Shown here: piece by piece, positions 20,269 through 31,132 of the stretch | Layout of the letters: every line of letters starts with the position of its first letter | Numbering within the stretch: the first letter of the stretch is position 1 | Assembly: GCA_001692895.1 (NCBI GenBank) | Contig: KV748187.1 | Span: 1,251,715 to 1,315,714, forward strand | Length of the DNA stretch: 64,000 bases | Source of the DNA: Cenococcum geophilum 1.58 | Taxonomy: Eukaryota; Ascomycota; Dothideomycetes; Gloniales; Gloniaceae | Direction of reading: 5' to 3' | Translations under genes and position numbers: made by a program | Notes under the pieces: model-generated | Databases searched by the model: none | Told to the model about the DNA's origin: nothing | What the model saw: only the letters and a program-made list of their open reading frames with translations

Positions 20269-22018
20269 ATGGGTACTCCTGGCTTCTCGCTTACCGATAT
20301 CATCCAGGCCGTCGATACAACGGCCCTCATCATCGTGCAGTTGAAGGAGGCTCCAAACGCCCTCCAGAGCGTCATCAAAGGCATTGAGTTCGGTCGCGCT
20401 GTCCTCAAGTCATGGAAGCGTCAATTAGAACACCACCCGGAAAATATCCACGAAGATGACCTGGGTTTGCTCGTCAGGGTCAAAGCCGACTACGATGCGA
20501 TAATAAATCAACTCGAGGCCTTCGTCAAGAAACATAGAAAGCTCGAAAACGGTGGTTTAGGTGCAAGATTCATATGGGTTATTACCGACCACTTCCTCAA
20601 GGAGCGCGCTGGACTTGAGAACGACCTTCAAAATGCAGAAACTAGAATACGTACCGTGCTACAAATGTTGAGTTGGTAAGTACGTCGTGTGCCTCGCTAG
20701 ATAGATGCGCAGATCTTAACCAGAAACCAGGAGCACTGGGCAAGAGATTTTGAAGCTCGGGCGAGCCAACAGCTTCGCTCAGTGCTGTCACTCGCCTGAG
20801 ATGCTTCCCCAATCCCCTCCTCTACCGTCTTCAGCCTCACCAACTACTCCAAGCCCATCGAGCCAGGCCGGCTTCCATTGGAACTCGAGGTTCTCTATTT
20901 CGGGCTCTACGACTCAAGATGGCTCAAACGAAACTGTTGATACGTTTCCAAGGTATGGCGGAGCAAGAGACGTTATCCCTGTCCGCGGTGCCACATCTCC
21001 GAGCCTTTCTTCAGCATCAAGCCACTCTTCAAGATCAACGCGCTCATCAATGGTGACCTTGGTAGAGCCTATCTCTTCTGTCAAACCATCGTCACCATCC
21101 CGACCAAGCCCCTCTGCTACGACTATTCCGTCGCCAATCCTACCACCCCCTGCGATTGAGAGGATGCAAATAAACGGCGAGATCAGGATGTTGGTGCCTC
21201 CGAACCGTTGCTTGGCATCACTAGCTAACTATTTTTTCTCCTCCAGATGGTACCGTGCTAAACAAGACTACTACGAAAAAGTCTTGCATGATCTTGACAT
21301 CGCTAGAATCGGTGGCAGAGGCGCCTCAAGGGTTCAAATGACCACCAGAAACAGCACTGAGATTGTGCATAGAGGTAACACCCATGAACCCTTCGCTACG
21401 ATACTAAGATTCATATCGCTCACATTTCTAACAGGATGTGGAAATTTGACCGACATGGCCACGACCATTCTCCCCCAACAAGGAGATCTTCCCAAACGTG
21501 TTCGACAAGTAGACCCCCGCATAAATTATCTAATCAAGTTCAGGGAGCAGCATGAGCTTTACAAATGCCCCAATGGGAATATATTTTTCACTGGATCTCC
21601 AGAGTACAGTTTCACAAATGAAAAAGGTATGTGTTTCCGCCCTAGGTATCCTACAACTGTTAACAGCATCTTAGATTACGAGAACTTCCAGACCATGATC
21701 GCAGGCAAAACAAACATGTCCAACGCGGAAACTCTAACCATTTCCAATTCTAGCGGCGAAATCAGCGATTCTCAAGTCCTGCAGATTTGGGACAGCAAAG
21801 GCACCCGCACCATCCGCTTCTTTAGAAACGTAACAGACAAGAAGTTCTCCGAGTGCAAGATCGCTGGTCTTAAGCCATACTATTCCAAGAAGAAAGAGCT
21901 CAGGCTAGAGTTTCGCAACGGTTACGACTTCGACAACTTCAAGAAGTTGAAGATCGTGTTTGTGTCCGAATCGGCCAGGGACAAATTCGAACGGCTCGCA
22001 CAATTCAGCAATGGCTGA
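20269..22018 (+). CDS. HeLo-like N-terminal domain protein with Ser/Pro linker, no NTPase
   Basis: Exons 20269-20675, 20731-21374, 21435-21626 and 21675-22018 give 528 aa. The last two introns (60 and 48 bp) are multiples of three with no stop, so their retention would also yield protein. Residues 1-136 (MGTPGFSLTDIIQAVDTTAL onward, with DYDAIINQLEAFVKKHRK) match the helical N-terminal domain of fungal STAND-type proteins (HeLo-like family). Residues about 150-290 are a Ser/Pro-rich disordered linker. Residues about 350-528 form a mixed alpha/beta region ending LKIVFVSESARDKFERLAQF, possibly PH-like. No NACHT, NB-ARC, ankyrin or WD repeats follow, unlike most relatives. In known families such domains act in membrane-targeted cell death or as signalling adaptors; the role here is inference. 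Confidence 0.7.
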
Positions 22019-22467
22019 GCAGCTTCACGTCCGTTTCGAATACTTCTTTTTATTGTCTCTGAAGGTAGAGCCTCATACCAAGCTAGGAGCGGCTACGACA
22101 GCCACTCTCGAACGCTAGAGTCAATGCGTCCACCTGTATAGGAGAATGGACGCATATGGACGGCACGGCCCAACGGCAGGCCGGTGCATCTGCACCGAAC
22201 CTTATCCTCCGGTACCCCCCTGCCGGCGAATCCGCCAGCGAGATGAAGCACCTCTGCTCGCCATCTAACCCCGACCAAGCCACAAATACCTCTGCCCGAC
22301 TCATTCTTTTTACATTTTCCTACCCAAACCCGGTCCCAAATGCCCGGGAGTAGCGGAAAGCCACCTTAAAACCCAAAACCGGCGTCGAATCCGTTCGAAC
22401 TGCCCTATCCGCCTCATCCTATTCCCCTCATCCTACCCCTCTCCATACCCCCTAAACAATCCGCATC
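22019..22467. other. 3' flank between convergent genes
   Basis: Shared 3' region of the HeLo-like gene (+) and the Zn2Cys6 gene (-). An inverted GGCGAATC/GATTCGCC-type motif near 22220 is too short to call. No gene was recognised. Confidence 0.5.
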
Positions 22468-25143
22468 TCACACCCCACTACCTCCCTCCATCACCACCTC
22501 AGGCCCCACCCTCAACCGCGCCATCCGCGCCTGCGCCAACACAGCCGTCGCCACAGACCCCAAACTAGGCGCACCGCCATCCGTGCCACCCGGTGCACGG
22601 TACGCGGACGCAGACGCAGACGTGGATGCGGACACAGACGACAGCAGGCCGCAGCGCACCATTTCGCGCTCGACGTGGTGCAGGCTGTTGGCGACGCCCG
22701 GGTTGGCGGCCCAGAAGCAGAGGTACTCGTGGCCTTTGCGGATGGCGGCTATGATGCGGGGTTTCGGGATGTTGGAAAAGACCGGGGCGCGGTGGATGCA
22801 GAGGAGGATCATGGTGGTGTAGTGTGCCCTGGGTCGTGGGAGGAGGGTTAGTTTGGTGGTTTTGGGGGGATGACGGTGAGGGTTCGGGAGGTGGGGGGTT
22901 GAGAGGTGGTGGTGTGGAGGTTGAATTGTGAAGTGAGGGTTTGGAGGATTTGAAGGATTTGAAAGAGTTGTCGTGTTGTGAGGATAGCAGAGGAGGTCCG
23001 TTCAAGAGTCGGGTAAGGAAGTTGGGTGTATGAGTATGAGGTTATGGAGATGGAATAAGTGCATCGTAATGTGATGTGGAAAATGTAGTATGTATAGAAG
23101 GGGAACGCGGAAGCAAAAAAGAGCACGTACCCAACCAGATTCATGAACAACATCTGGTGCCGCTGTTTCACCAGCGCCTCAGCCGAAAAGACATGCTGGG
23201 TGAGATAACGAATGGCCTCGGTCGAGTATTTCACCAGGTCCGCATGCTGCTTCTCGTCGTCGGGCGTCTTGGTTATAAGGCAGACGACAGCTGGCCAGCA
23301 GACGAGCCAGCGCAGCGCAAAGTAGCGCAAGCGCAAAAAGGCTTTCTGCGGCTCGAGCAAAGGCAGGTTATCTTCCGGAAACTTGACGTGTGGGTGCAGG
23401 CTCTCGTACCACTTGCTCAGCAACTGCTGCTGCTCTTCGATCAGCATGGGATCGTACATGATACCGGGCTTGTACACGATGCTGGGCTCGTAATGGGTGC
23501 CGGACTTGTACATGATGCCGGGCTCGTGCACGATGTCAGACTGCTTCCACAGACTCCTGAAGATGGAGGTGTGCAGGCGCCGCAGGGAGATCTCGGCCAG
23601 GAACCAGTGCATGCTGGGCTCGTTGTGGTGGCCGATTGGCAGCGGGACGACCTCGCTGACCTTGGGAGACATGAGCTGGTTGGCGTAGATAACGTGCGAG
23701 TACAGCCCGTCCTCGACGGTGAAGCAGATCCAGTAGGCGCGGTGGCAGGACTCGCGCAGTTGGTCGTTGTTGGCGAGGCGGCTGCGGCAGTTGAGGAGGG
23801 TCACGACGGAACGGGAGGCTTGAGCGATGGCGTGAGAGGCTTGGAGCGGGCGTAGGCACAGCAGGAGATATAGGCTGGAAGAGGCTTAGCATTCGTTTAA
23901 GCAGATGGAGCAAACAGGGATTAGAGGTGGATAATGAGCGGAGGTGTTTAGCATACCCCATCAAAATCTGGCATTGTATTTCAACAATAGAATAGCTTGG
24001 TACAGGGTTCTCATTTAAGATCCCACAAGCGGCGAGAAAATAAGCCAAGCCCGAGAACTGGCGGGGGTCATCGGTGGTGAGACAGTCATCTTGCGCCAGT
24101 GCCCCGAGAGCAAGTATAAAGAGAGCTCGAGAAGTCTCATGGGTATGCTGATTTTGCGAACGAAAATTATCATTATAAGTTTCTGCGACCCATTTGGAAA
24201 AGGTATCCGGGTCAAATATAGGGAACCATGCAAGGATAGTACTCGCGAACGATCGCTGGAACCGGAAGCGTGCCTGGGGCGAGAGGTCTAGAGAAGTCCA
24301 GCTTGGGTCGGCGGCCCGAAAGAGATGGCTACCCTGGGCATTTTCCCGCTCAAGGTAAGCTTCGGCCTCATTGAAGCTAAGCGGGCTAAGAATTGAGGAA
24401 ACATCATGTCCAGCAAGGCGGACGAGGAATTCCTCGGACAGCCCTATCTTGGTATATCCGAGAAGGCGTGGGGGTGCATCCGGCGCCTGGGGCAACTTTG
24501 AAGTAGAGGAAGATGCGGGGCCCGCTCGGGTATCTGATGTAGATCCAGTGGTACGAGAATTGGGTGTAGATGCGGTGGTATAGGTAGACGGCGCTTTCAG
24601 GGATGTGGCCGGGTTTTGTGAGTAGAGCCTCAGAGAGTTCTTGTTATCCAGCATAGATTCAATCTGGTCCAAGCGGCTATCTATCCGATCCAGCCTTGTG
24701 TCAATTTTACTAAGGAAGAGCCCGGCGGCGTCTTGCTCTGGCCTTGAGGTGGTTAGTAGGTGGGTGAGCAGCAGCTGTTGAGTGGTGGAGACGGGCTTTG
24801 AGATGGGCTTGAGATGGGCTTGAGATGGGGCTGATGCGGGAAAAGAAGAGTGGTGCAGTAATACAAACCTGTTACCAGAGGTGGGCTTCGCATAGGAGCA
24901 TGCTACACCAAGTTTGACGCATGAAACGCAGCTCGGCTTCGCACCATCACATCGTGTTTTCCGCACGCGGCAGATCTCGCAGGCTATCGAGGCGCGTTTG
25001 CGAGGGTAGTTATGGGGGTCAGAAATGAAGTTGACTGGGCTCTGGGGCCGCTCAGGCGAGCTGCGGTCGCGTTTGAGTGACTGGCCTAGCGGTAGCGACG
25101 GGGTGTACTTGAAATCTAGCGGCAAGGGCTCATCGCTTTGCAT
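22468..25143 (-). CDS. Zn2Cys6 transcription factor with fungal-specific TF domain
   Basis: Minus-strand exons 23957-25143, 23131-23874 and 22468-22828 keep frame and give 763 aa; the second intron is unusually long (302 bp). The binuclear zinc cluster is CEICRVRKTRC then DGAKPSCVSCVKLGVAC, with Cys at residues 55, 58, 65, 72, 75 and 82. It is followed by a short coiled-coil candidate (IDTRLDRIDSRLDQIESML) that would mediate dimer formation. The middle homology region contains RFQRSFASTILAWFPIFD, RALFILALGAL and YLLLCLRPLQASHAIAQASR. Exon 2 has an imperfect repeat around EPGIMY and KPGIMY. The C-terminal exon starts near FSNIPKPRIIAAIRKGHEYL. Nuclear DNA-binding regulator; targets unknown. 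The divergent neighbour is a permease, a common but not conclusive regulator-transporter pairing. Confidence 0.9.
22829..23130 (-). other. Long 302-bp intron in the Zn2Cys6 gene
   Basis: The donor GTACGT and acceptor CCCAG join MNLVG to AHYTTMILLC in frame. Other introns in the window are mostly 48-82 bp. The coding-strand sequence is C/T-rich with CACC and CCTC repeats, so it may be a retained or expanded intron. Confidence 0.6.
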
Positions 25144-26343
25144 TACGGGCGACTAATCAGGCCGAAGCAGCATGATGGTTGATAGGAAAGGCCTGGAGAG
25201 TCGGCTGGGACGGCGATATATGTAGCATCAGACTTCACCGCCCAAAGAAGGTTGCGTGGCGCCCTTCCCCTCGTGCCTCTTTTCAAAGGGCCAGCCTTGG
25301 GGGAGGGGAGAACACTTGGGGGCACATTTATCTAATTATAATCCAACTACCACTACCTATTTCATCCGTGTGTATTCACGCGTAAGCTAATATGGGCTCA
25401 TGGGCTCTGGACTTCTACCGCTTCGAGTTGAACACTTCGAATGCGCCTTGTCGAACAGCTCTGTTCCCTTTGCAAACTGTCAACTGCTAACCGCAAACTG
25501 CCTGCCACGCCGGCCACGCCTGCTAGCTGCTGGGCTTCGTCGCCTCATCCGCCTGTGCTCAAACTCTTTCTGCCCTCTCCCCGCAGAAGGATTAGTCACG
25601 AAATTGCCGCACTCGCAACAAGTCCGTGATCTCATGAGTAGAGAGCACCGAAGAAGGCAAAGAGAATATAAGCATGCCAAAGTAACAGGAAGACGGGCCC
25701 GAAATGGCTATCGTAGATTTGCCTGCACGAAACCTTCGACCACAGATTCTACCGACCGGACCGGGGCTCTAGGCCTTTGTGGGCTCTACCTCTCCCCTTA
25801 GAATAGGTAAATAGAATGCATACAGATTATAACGCAGATTATAACGCAGATGGTCGTGCAGCAAATGACACAAATCATAGTCGTCTCTGTGGATGGCTAC
25901 CGTGCAGTCAGTCCTGCGAGTTCTCGTTAGCGAGAAACATGGGGGGATCGAGGAAGATCAACTGCCCGCTCTCACCGGAATCATCTTACTCCGAATACAC
26001 CTCACTTCTCCTGGCTACTCATTTTGTTCTCCCGTGTTCGCTGCAAGCCACCGACAGACATGATGTCGGCCCATCGAGCTAGCATGACAGCGGCCCGCAT
26101 GATGGCAGGATGACTAGTGGCACGCACCGGTAATCGAAAAGCCTTGTATCCTGGTAATCGACATGCAAGGCCTACGCTGCTGCAGTTGCAATTAACCGAC
26201 TTTCCTGTGATTCGAATCCTTGGGAGGGGCATGCCTTTTCTTACCCTCATTACGCCTTCACTACCGTCTGCATTCTTGTTCAGTCGCGTCTCGAATCTTC
26301 TCCTTGTCACACGCTGTAATCGCTACAGGTACATGTGACCAAG
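25144..26343. other. Divergent intergenic region between Zn2Cys6 factor and permease
   Basis: About 1.2 kb without a convincing gene. A frame of 133 codons at 25400-25801 has no features of a real protein. A GATTATAACGCA direct repeat (about 25826-25850) and a TTCGAATC motif near 26212 were noted but not assigned. It presumably contains both promoters. Confidence 0.5.
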
Positions 26344-28192
26344 ATGGCCACCACCAACGGTATCAAAAGTGGTGTCCTAGGAGAGCCCTATGAGGTCCAC
26401 GTCGAAGCTGAAGACCCTATGTATTTGGAAAAGAAAGGCACTCAGTCCGACCAGTGCGATATGTACCGGATGGGGAAGATGCAGCAACTACGGCGCAACT
26501 TCCGCTTTTTTACCATCTTTGGGTTCTTGATGGTTCTAATGGCAACTTGGGAGGGTCAATTGACGTGTGTTCTTATCAGTTAACCAACCCTTTGCGGATT
26601 TGGAGCGCTGATTGACTTCGTTGATAGCGCAAATATCTTCGGTCTCACCAATGGCGGGACTGGAGGGTTGATTTGGGTTTATATTGGAACCTTTGCTGGC
26701 TTCTTTGCTTCCGTCCTATCAATGGCAGAGATGGCCTCAATGTTAGTTGCTATTAAGCCTTTCTTACTTCACACAATATGCTCATTTGATAATTCTTCCG
26801 CTTCTCAGGGCACCTACCACAGGTGGTCAATATCACTGGGTATCAGAGTTTGCTCCACCCAGCGCGCAAAAGTTTCTCAGCTACATCGTTGGTTGGCTGT
26901 GTGTGCTAGGATGGCAAGTCGGAACCGCGGCCGTGGCCTTCCTTGCAGGTCAGCAAATTGAGGGACTCATTATATTGAACAACGACTCCTACACCCCCCA
27001 TCGGTGGCACACGACCCTGTTGGTAATTGCTATCGTAACATTTTCCCAGCTATTCAACACCTTCTTCGCTCATCAGCTCCCCATTGTCGAAGCCGTCATT
27101 CTAATACTCCACATCTTCGGTTTTTTTGCCATCTTAATCCCTCTCTGGGTTATGGGCCAACGCGGCAACGCTCATGACGTGTTCTTTACCTTCACTGACG
27201 GGGGCGGCTGGGGCAGTACGGGCTTGTCCTGTCTGGTAGGCCTTTTGAGTCCCATCTTTTCCTTTATTGGGCCAGATTCCGCAACACACATGTCCGAGGA
27301 GCTGCGAGACGCATCTTACACGCTCCCCCGAGCTATGATCACCACAACTCTTGTCAACGGAGTCATGGGTTTTGCCATGCTTGTGACATTTTGCATGACT
27401 CTTGGTGATGTGGATACAATTCTTTCTACACCAACCGGTCAACCTTTCATTCAAGTCTTCTACAATACCACAGGGAGTAAATCAGGAACAAGCACCCTGA
27501 CAGCTATCCTTATAACTCTGACGACCTTTGGGTGTGTTACAAACATAGCTACTTCCTCGAGACAGGTGTGGGCATTCGCAAGAGATCAGGGACTGCCTTT
27601 TTCCAGTTGGCTGGCACATGTAAGTTCCGTCTCTGTTCGTTAGCACATAAGAAAAACGAATCTCCCGACTCTATACTCCTATAATACTGCCATCACAATT
27701 AAATGTGAATTCTGGACTTCGTTACTACAACATCACTATCTGACATACGCTTCACAGGTTCGTCCTGGATGGGATATTCCCCTTAACTCCGTTCTGGTAT
27801 CTTACCTGATTGCGGTCCTCCTGTCTCTCATCAATATCGGCTCAAGCGTCGCTTTTAACATTATTACGTCCCTCGGCACAGGCGCACTGCTCTCTTCCTA
27901 CATCGTTTCCACTTCATGCATGGCCATCAAACGCATTCGAAATGAGCCACTTCTTCCCACACGCTTTAGCCTTGGCCGCGCCGGCCTAGCTGTGAACATC
28001 TTCAGCATACTGTTTTCGTGCTTAGCGTTAATTATAACATTCTTCCCAACATCTCCCAAGCCAGAAGCGGCGACTATGAACTGGAATATCCTAGTTTATG
28101 GGGCTGTCATTCTGTTCAGCGTAGTCTACTTCATATTCAAGGGGAGACATAGATACGTTGGGCCTGTAGAGTATACCAAAAAGGACTTCTAG
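26344..28192 (+). CDS. APC-superfamily amino acid/GABA/choline-type permease
   Basis: Predicted 12-helix plasma-membrane permease of the fungal GABA/choline (ACT) branch of the APC superfamily. Exons 26344-26564, 26628-26741, 26809-27619 and 27758-28192 join in frame to give 526 aa, a usual length. Marks: MYRMGKMQQLRRNFRFFTIF before helix 1, FGLTNGGTGGLIWVYIG, AEMASMAPTTGGQYHWVSEF (APC signature region), FIGPDSATHMSEELRDASYT, PRAMITTTLVNGVMGFAML, and TSSRQVWAFARDQGLPFS after helix 8. The ATG at 26344 is the first in frame. Substrate is inferred from family; GABA, choline or another small amine are all possible. The gene diverges from the Zn2Cys6 factor. Confidence 0.92.
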
Positions 28193-28691
28193 GCCGCAAA
28201 AGTGGTGCTACGAGAGCATCCAAAGCACGATATATAAATATATAAAGCATAGAAACTCACAAACTTTTTTTGCACAGCACGATATTCCATAGCATATCCA
28301 CGATTTGGTATTAGGCCTATGAACAGGCGGCCAACGCGATGTGTTGGCTCCAGTTGACACGACGCGTTGTTTCACGTGGAGATTGGGCCGGGAGAGAAAC
28401 CTTGCGAAGTATTAATGCGCGGTTCGAGCTTTGTGCACTTTCTCGCCATGGCACATCCCGGCTTGTGGTTACAGGTTGCTCACTCTCAAACGCGCCAAGC
28501 CAATTTCGTCCTCGTACCGCGATTCGCTACGCTTCACTTTCATGTGTCGTCCGCTCTTCCTCCACTGCAACAACAACGTCCCGAACCCACCCCCCTTTAG
28601 CAGCCTTGATAGCCTCCTGCACTATTACCCACGTATATGGGCGTCCATAATACCGCCCTTGATCTCCCGTGAAGCCGTCCAAGCAACCAGA
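28193..28691. other. Spacer between permease and F-box-like gene
   Basis: Contains the permease 3' UTR with TATATAAATATATAAA near 28230, and a CACGTG at 28374-28379 upstream of the next gene. The frame of the next gene stays open upstream to 28431 with an in-frame ATG near 28542. Confidence 0.5.
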
Positions 28692-29603
28692 ATGGATGCC
28701 GATCCCACAGCCAATCAACCGAATCCCACCGTAACCCCCCGCCCAGCTCCCACCTCACCACCAGCATCCCGATTCTTCGACCTGCCTACCGAACTGCGCA
28801 TGAAAGTCTACCGACACCTCCTCCCCCACGGCCAAACCATCGAGATCGGCCCTCAGACAATTCGAGCCTACTACAGTCCCATGGGCAGCCCGCACTGCCG
28901 TCTGCGCCTGCGCCTGACGAAGCGACCACCGGAGCTGCAGAACGCGCGCAACATCCTCGGCACCTGCCGGCGGTTCAGGGACGAGGCGTCGGACGTGCTG
29001 TACGGGGAAAACGTGTTCCGGTTCGTGCTGTCGCGGGACGGGCTGGGGACGGCGGGGCTGGGCAACAACCTGAGGTGGGTGCCGGCGGCGGTGCTGCGGC
29101 GCATCTGGAAGTGCCACATCGAGGTGCGCGAGGAGCTGCACCGGCCGCACACGTTCCGGCGCGTGCGCGGCTGGCTCAAGAGCGCCGTCGACCGCCTCGG
29201 CGACGCCCACGCCCTGCGCCAGCTGCACATCCATGTCGAGACCGGCGACTTCGTCCTCACGACCCCGACCTTCCTCTCCATTCAGAATCTGAAGCTGCAG
29301 ACGTTCGAGCCGTGGACCAAGGCCGAGGCCGCCAAGGGGTACCAATTTGTGCTGGAGCCGCTGGCGCGGCTGAGGGGTATCAGCGATGTGCAGATTACGG
29401 GACATGTGGATGAGGGGCTGGCGAAAACGGTGGGGGAGGTGATGGGGAAGGAGATTGGCTGGGATCGGCTGGTGAGGAGGTCTTATAAGCAGCATAAGGT
29501 TCTCAAGAAGAAGAAACACGCGGCGAGGAGGACGACTATGCTGGTTAGCACGAAGAAGTTCTGGCAGCCTGAATTAGACTGGGGAGTTGTGGGCGAGAAC
29601 TAG
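28692..29603 (+). CDS. F-box-like / DUF7730-type protein
   Basis: Intronless frame of 303 aa. After a Pro/Thr-rich leader, residues about 29-45 read FFDLPTELRMKVYRHLLP, the short F-box-like start found in many expanded fungal families. Then come LGTCRRFRDEASDVLYGENV (the 'typical CR...EA...LY..N.F' pattern of the DUF7730 group) and a region rich in Arg. The C-terminus is basic (HKVLKKKKHAARR). F-box-like proteins recruit substrates to SCF ubiquitin ligases, but members of this fungal group are mostly uncharacterised. The ATG at 28692 (context CAGAATGG) was preferred over the upstream in-frame ATG near 28542 because the upstream residues look non-coding. It is the last intact gene before the RIP-mutated right flank. 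Confidence 0.75.
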   Translation: MDADPTANQPNPTVTPRPAPTSPPASRFFDLPTELRMKVYRHLLPHGQTIEIGPQTIRAYYSPMGSPHCRLRLRLTKRPPELQNARNILGTCRRFRDEASDVLYGENVFRFVLSRDGLGTAGLGNNLRWVPAAVLRRIWKCHIEVREELHRPHTFRRVRGWLKSAVDRLGDAHALRQLHIHVETGDFVLTTPTFLSIQNLKLQTFEPWTKAEAAKGYQFVLEPLARLRGISDVQITGHVDEGLAKTVGEVMGKEIGWDRLVRRSYKQHKVLKKKKHAARRTTMLVSTKKFWQPELDWGVVGEN

Positions 29604-30651
29604 GTCAAGTCTGTACTTCGAGGCGTAGATTTTTTTTCCCCTGTTTTGATACCCAAGGTTCACTATTGTGTTGGCTTTGAAAGCACGCATTCATTTTGTA
29701 CGAGTCAGGCTTGACAATGGGTGTTTATCCTGTTCATTTGTTTATCGAAGATGTTCTTATAGATTTGGGCAGTGCCCTGGTTTGTGGCGATGTTTGATAG
29801 AGGTAGGTAGTATTGCGACTGGTATAAAAATCGACGGCCATAATCTCTTAACCTCTCTTTTCCATAATAGATCTATGTCTAGAGAGATTAACCTCCATTT
29901 TTGGACGATCTGACCACCGTTTCAAGCTATACTCGCACTACATCCTAACACCTAAGTGAAGTGCTAAGTTACGTATTTGAATATAAGCCAAAATAAGAAC
30001 CTTATAAGAAAGGCATGGCCACTCTTCATATCGAAATACTAAGAAAACACTACACTCATTTGACTAGCATATCAATTTGCTTTGCAAAGTCCAGAATCTT
30101 CTCAAACGCAAAGACGGCTTTACCTTTAAAATTGTATAATATTAAAAGAACGCTGCATACCACTAACAAAGAGATTAACATACGGATCTTCTCCCCTCAT
30201 GCTTATCAGAATTGTCGACCTAGTGTCGATCACTATATCAACGTTAGATCAAGGGTGCCTGTGACTCACCACCTCATGTATATGTAGTCTCTTTTTCTTC
30301 GTAGATCAATCTACACACGAGCTCGTTCAACAAGAATTAATACTCCGACCCTCTCAAACTCGTCTGTAGATTTTTGTCACGCTGAGATCTTTTCAAAATG
30401 AGTCCGTATAGTCTAAGCTGCTTTTTTCTGCTCTTTGTAGTGGTGTCGACCTGAATCGGAGTTCCTTACCACCATCGTACTACTGTCTGAAGACCTAGAT
30501 CGTCTATACGAACTATGTCTTAGTTGTCTCTCAACTTATGACTAATGTCTCATCGAATGTCTCATTACCTATTTCTATTACCTATTTTGACTCAGTTGTC
30601 TAGACCTACCTGATGTATATAAAGAGCTTCTAGAGCCCTCTTTAATAGACA
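29604..30651. other. Transition zone with LTR-like remnant
   Basis: Moderately AT-rich with only short frames. The part from about 30300 to 30680 has LTR-like traits: GTCTCATCGAATGTCTCATT repeats, a TATATAAAGAGC box at about 30617 and an end at TTCAACA. It may be the 5' LTR of a decayed copia element to which the reverse-transcriptase piece at 31133 belongs. No second LTR was found. Confidence 0.4.
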
Positions 30652-31131
30652 GAGTTCTCATTCCTGATCGTCCGTTCAACAAAGTGGCCTCAAAGCGCAA
30701 AATAGGCGTGAGGAGAAGCCTATGATTATTCTCCGGTCTCCCAATGTCTTCTTCTTTAGACCTAACAAGGTTCTTTTCGTCCCAAACAGCCTCCCACTTA
30801 GTGGAATGAGGAATAATTGTTACCTAGACCTTCAGATACGTCGGTTGTTTCGGTGGCTTTTCTCCGGGAAGGCAATATCGTTTTCTCATCTCTGTATATC
30901 TCATTGCCCAGTAGTGGCTTCTCAATTTCAACACCGCCTCCTGGACTTATCCAAAGCCCAATTTGTCAGTAGATTTCGTTGAGCAATCCAATATTTTAAT
31001 CGCACTCGTCCGGTTCCCGCCGTCCGCATAGGTAACTGTTCTATCTACAGAAGCCCACGACCAAAAAGGTGCACGACATAGTTATGTTCTCACTCTAAAT
31101 CTGTTGAACGGACGATCAGGAATGAGAACTC
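30652..31131. repeat. 29-bp perfect inverted repeat 450 bp apart
   Basis: GAGTTCTCATTCCTGATCGT (continuing CCGTTCAAC) at 30652-30680 recurs in reverse complement at 31103-31131. The second copy lies directly beside the palindromic copia piece, so one rearrangement may have made both inverted repeats. Confidence 0.85.
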
Positions 31132-31132
31132 T

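Noticed and set aside
23076..23855. 259-codon plus-strand frame opposite the Zn2Cys6 gene
   Set aside because: It mirrors exon 2 of the transcription factor, which has family homology and splices in frame.
25400..25801. 133-codon plus-strand frame between the Zn2Cys6 factor and the permease
   Set aside because: No domain, no supporting start or splice context, and a composition expected by chance.
26150..26235. Possible tRNA gene because of a TTCGAATC T-arm-like motif near 26212
   Set aside because: No A-box, no acceptor stem pairing and no anticodon arm could be built on either strand.
28755..29519. 254-codon minus-strand frame opposite the F-box-like gene
   Set aside because: Leu/Pro/Arg/His-rich shadow with no recognisable domain; the plus strand carries the F-box-like motif.
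3600..29600. Secondary-metabolite gene cluster, because transporter, Zn2Cys6 factor, dioxygenase and glycosyltransferase occur together
   Set aside because: No backbone enzyme (PKS, NRPS, terpene or DMAT synthase) is present, and the glycosyltransferase is a pseudogene.
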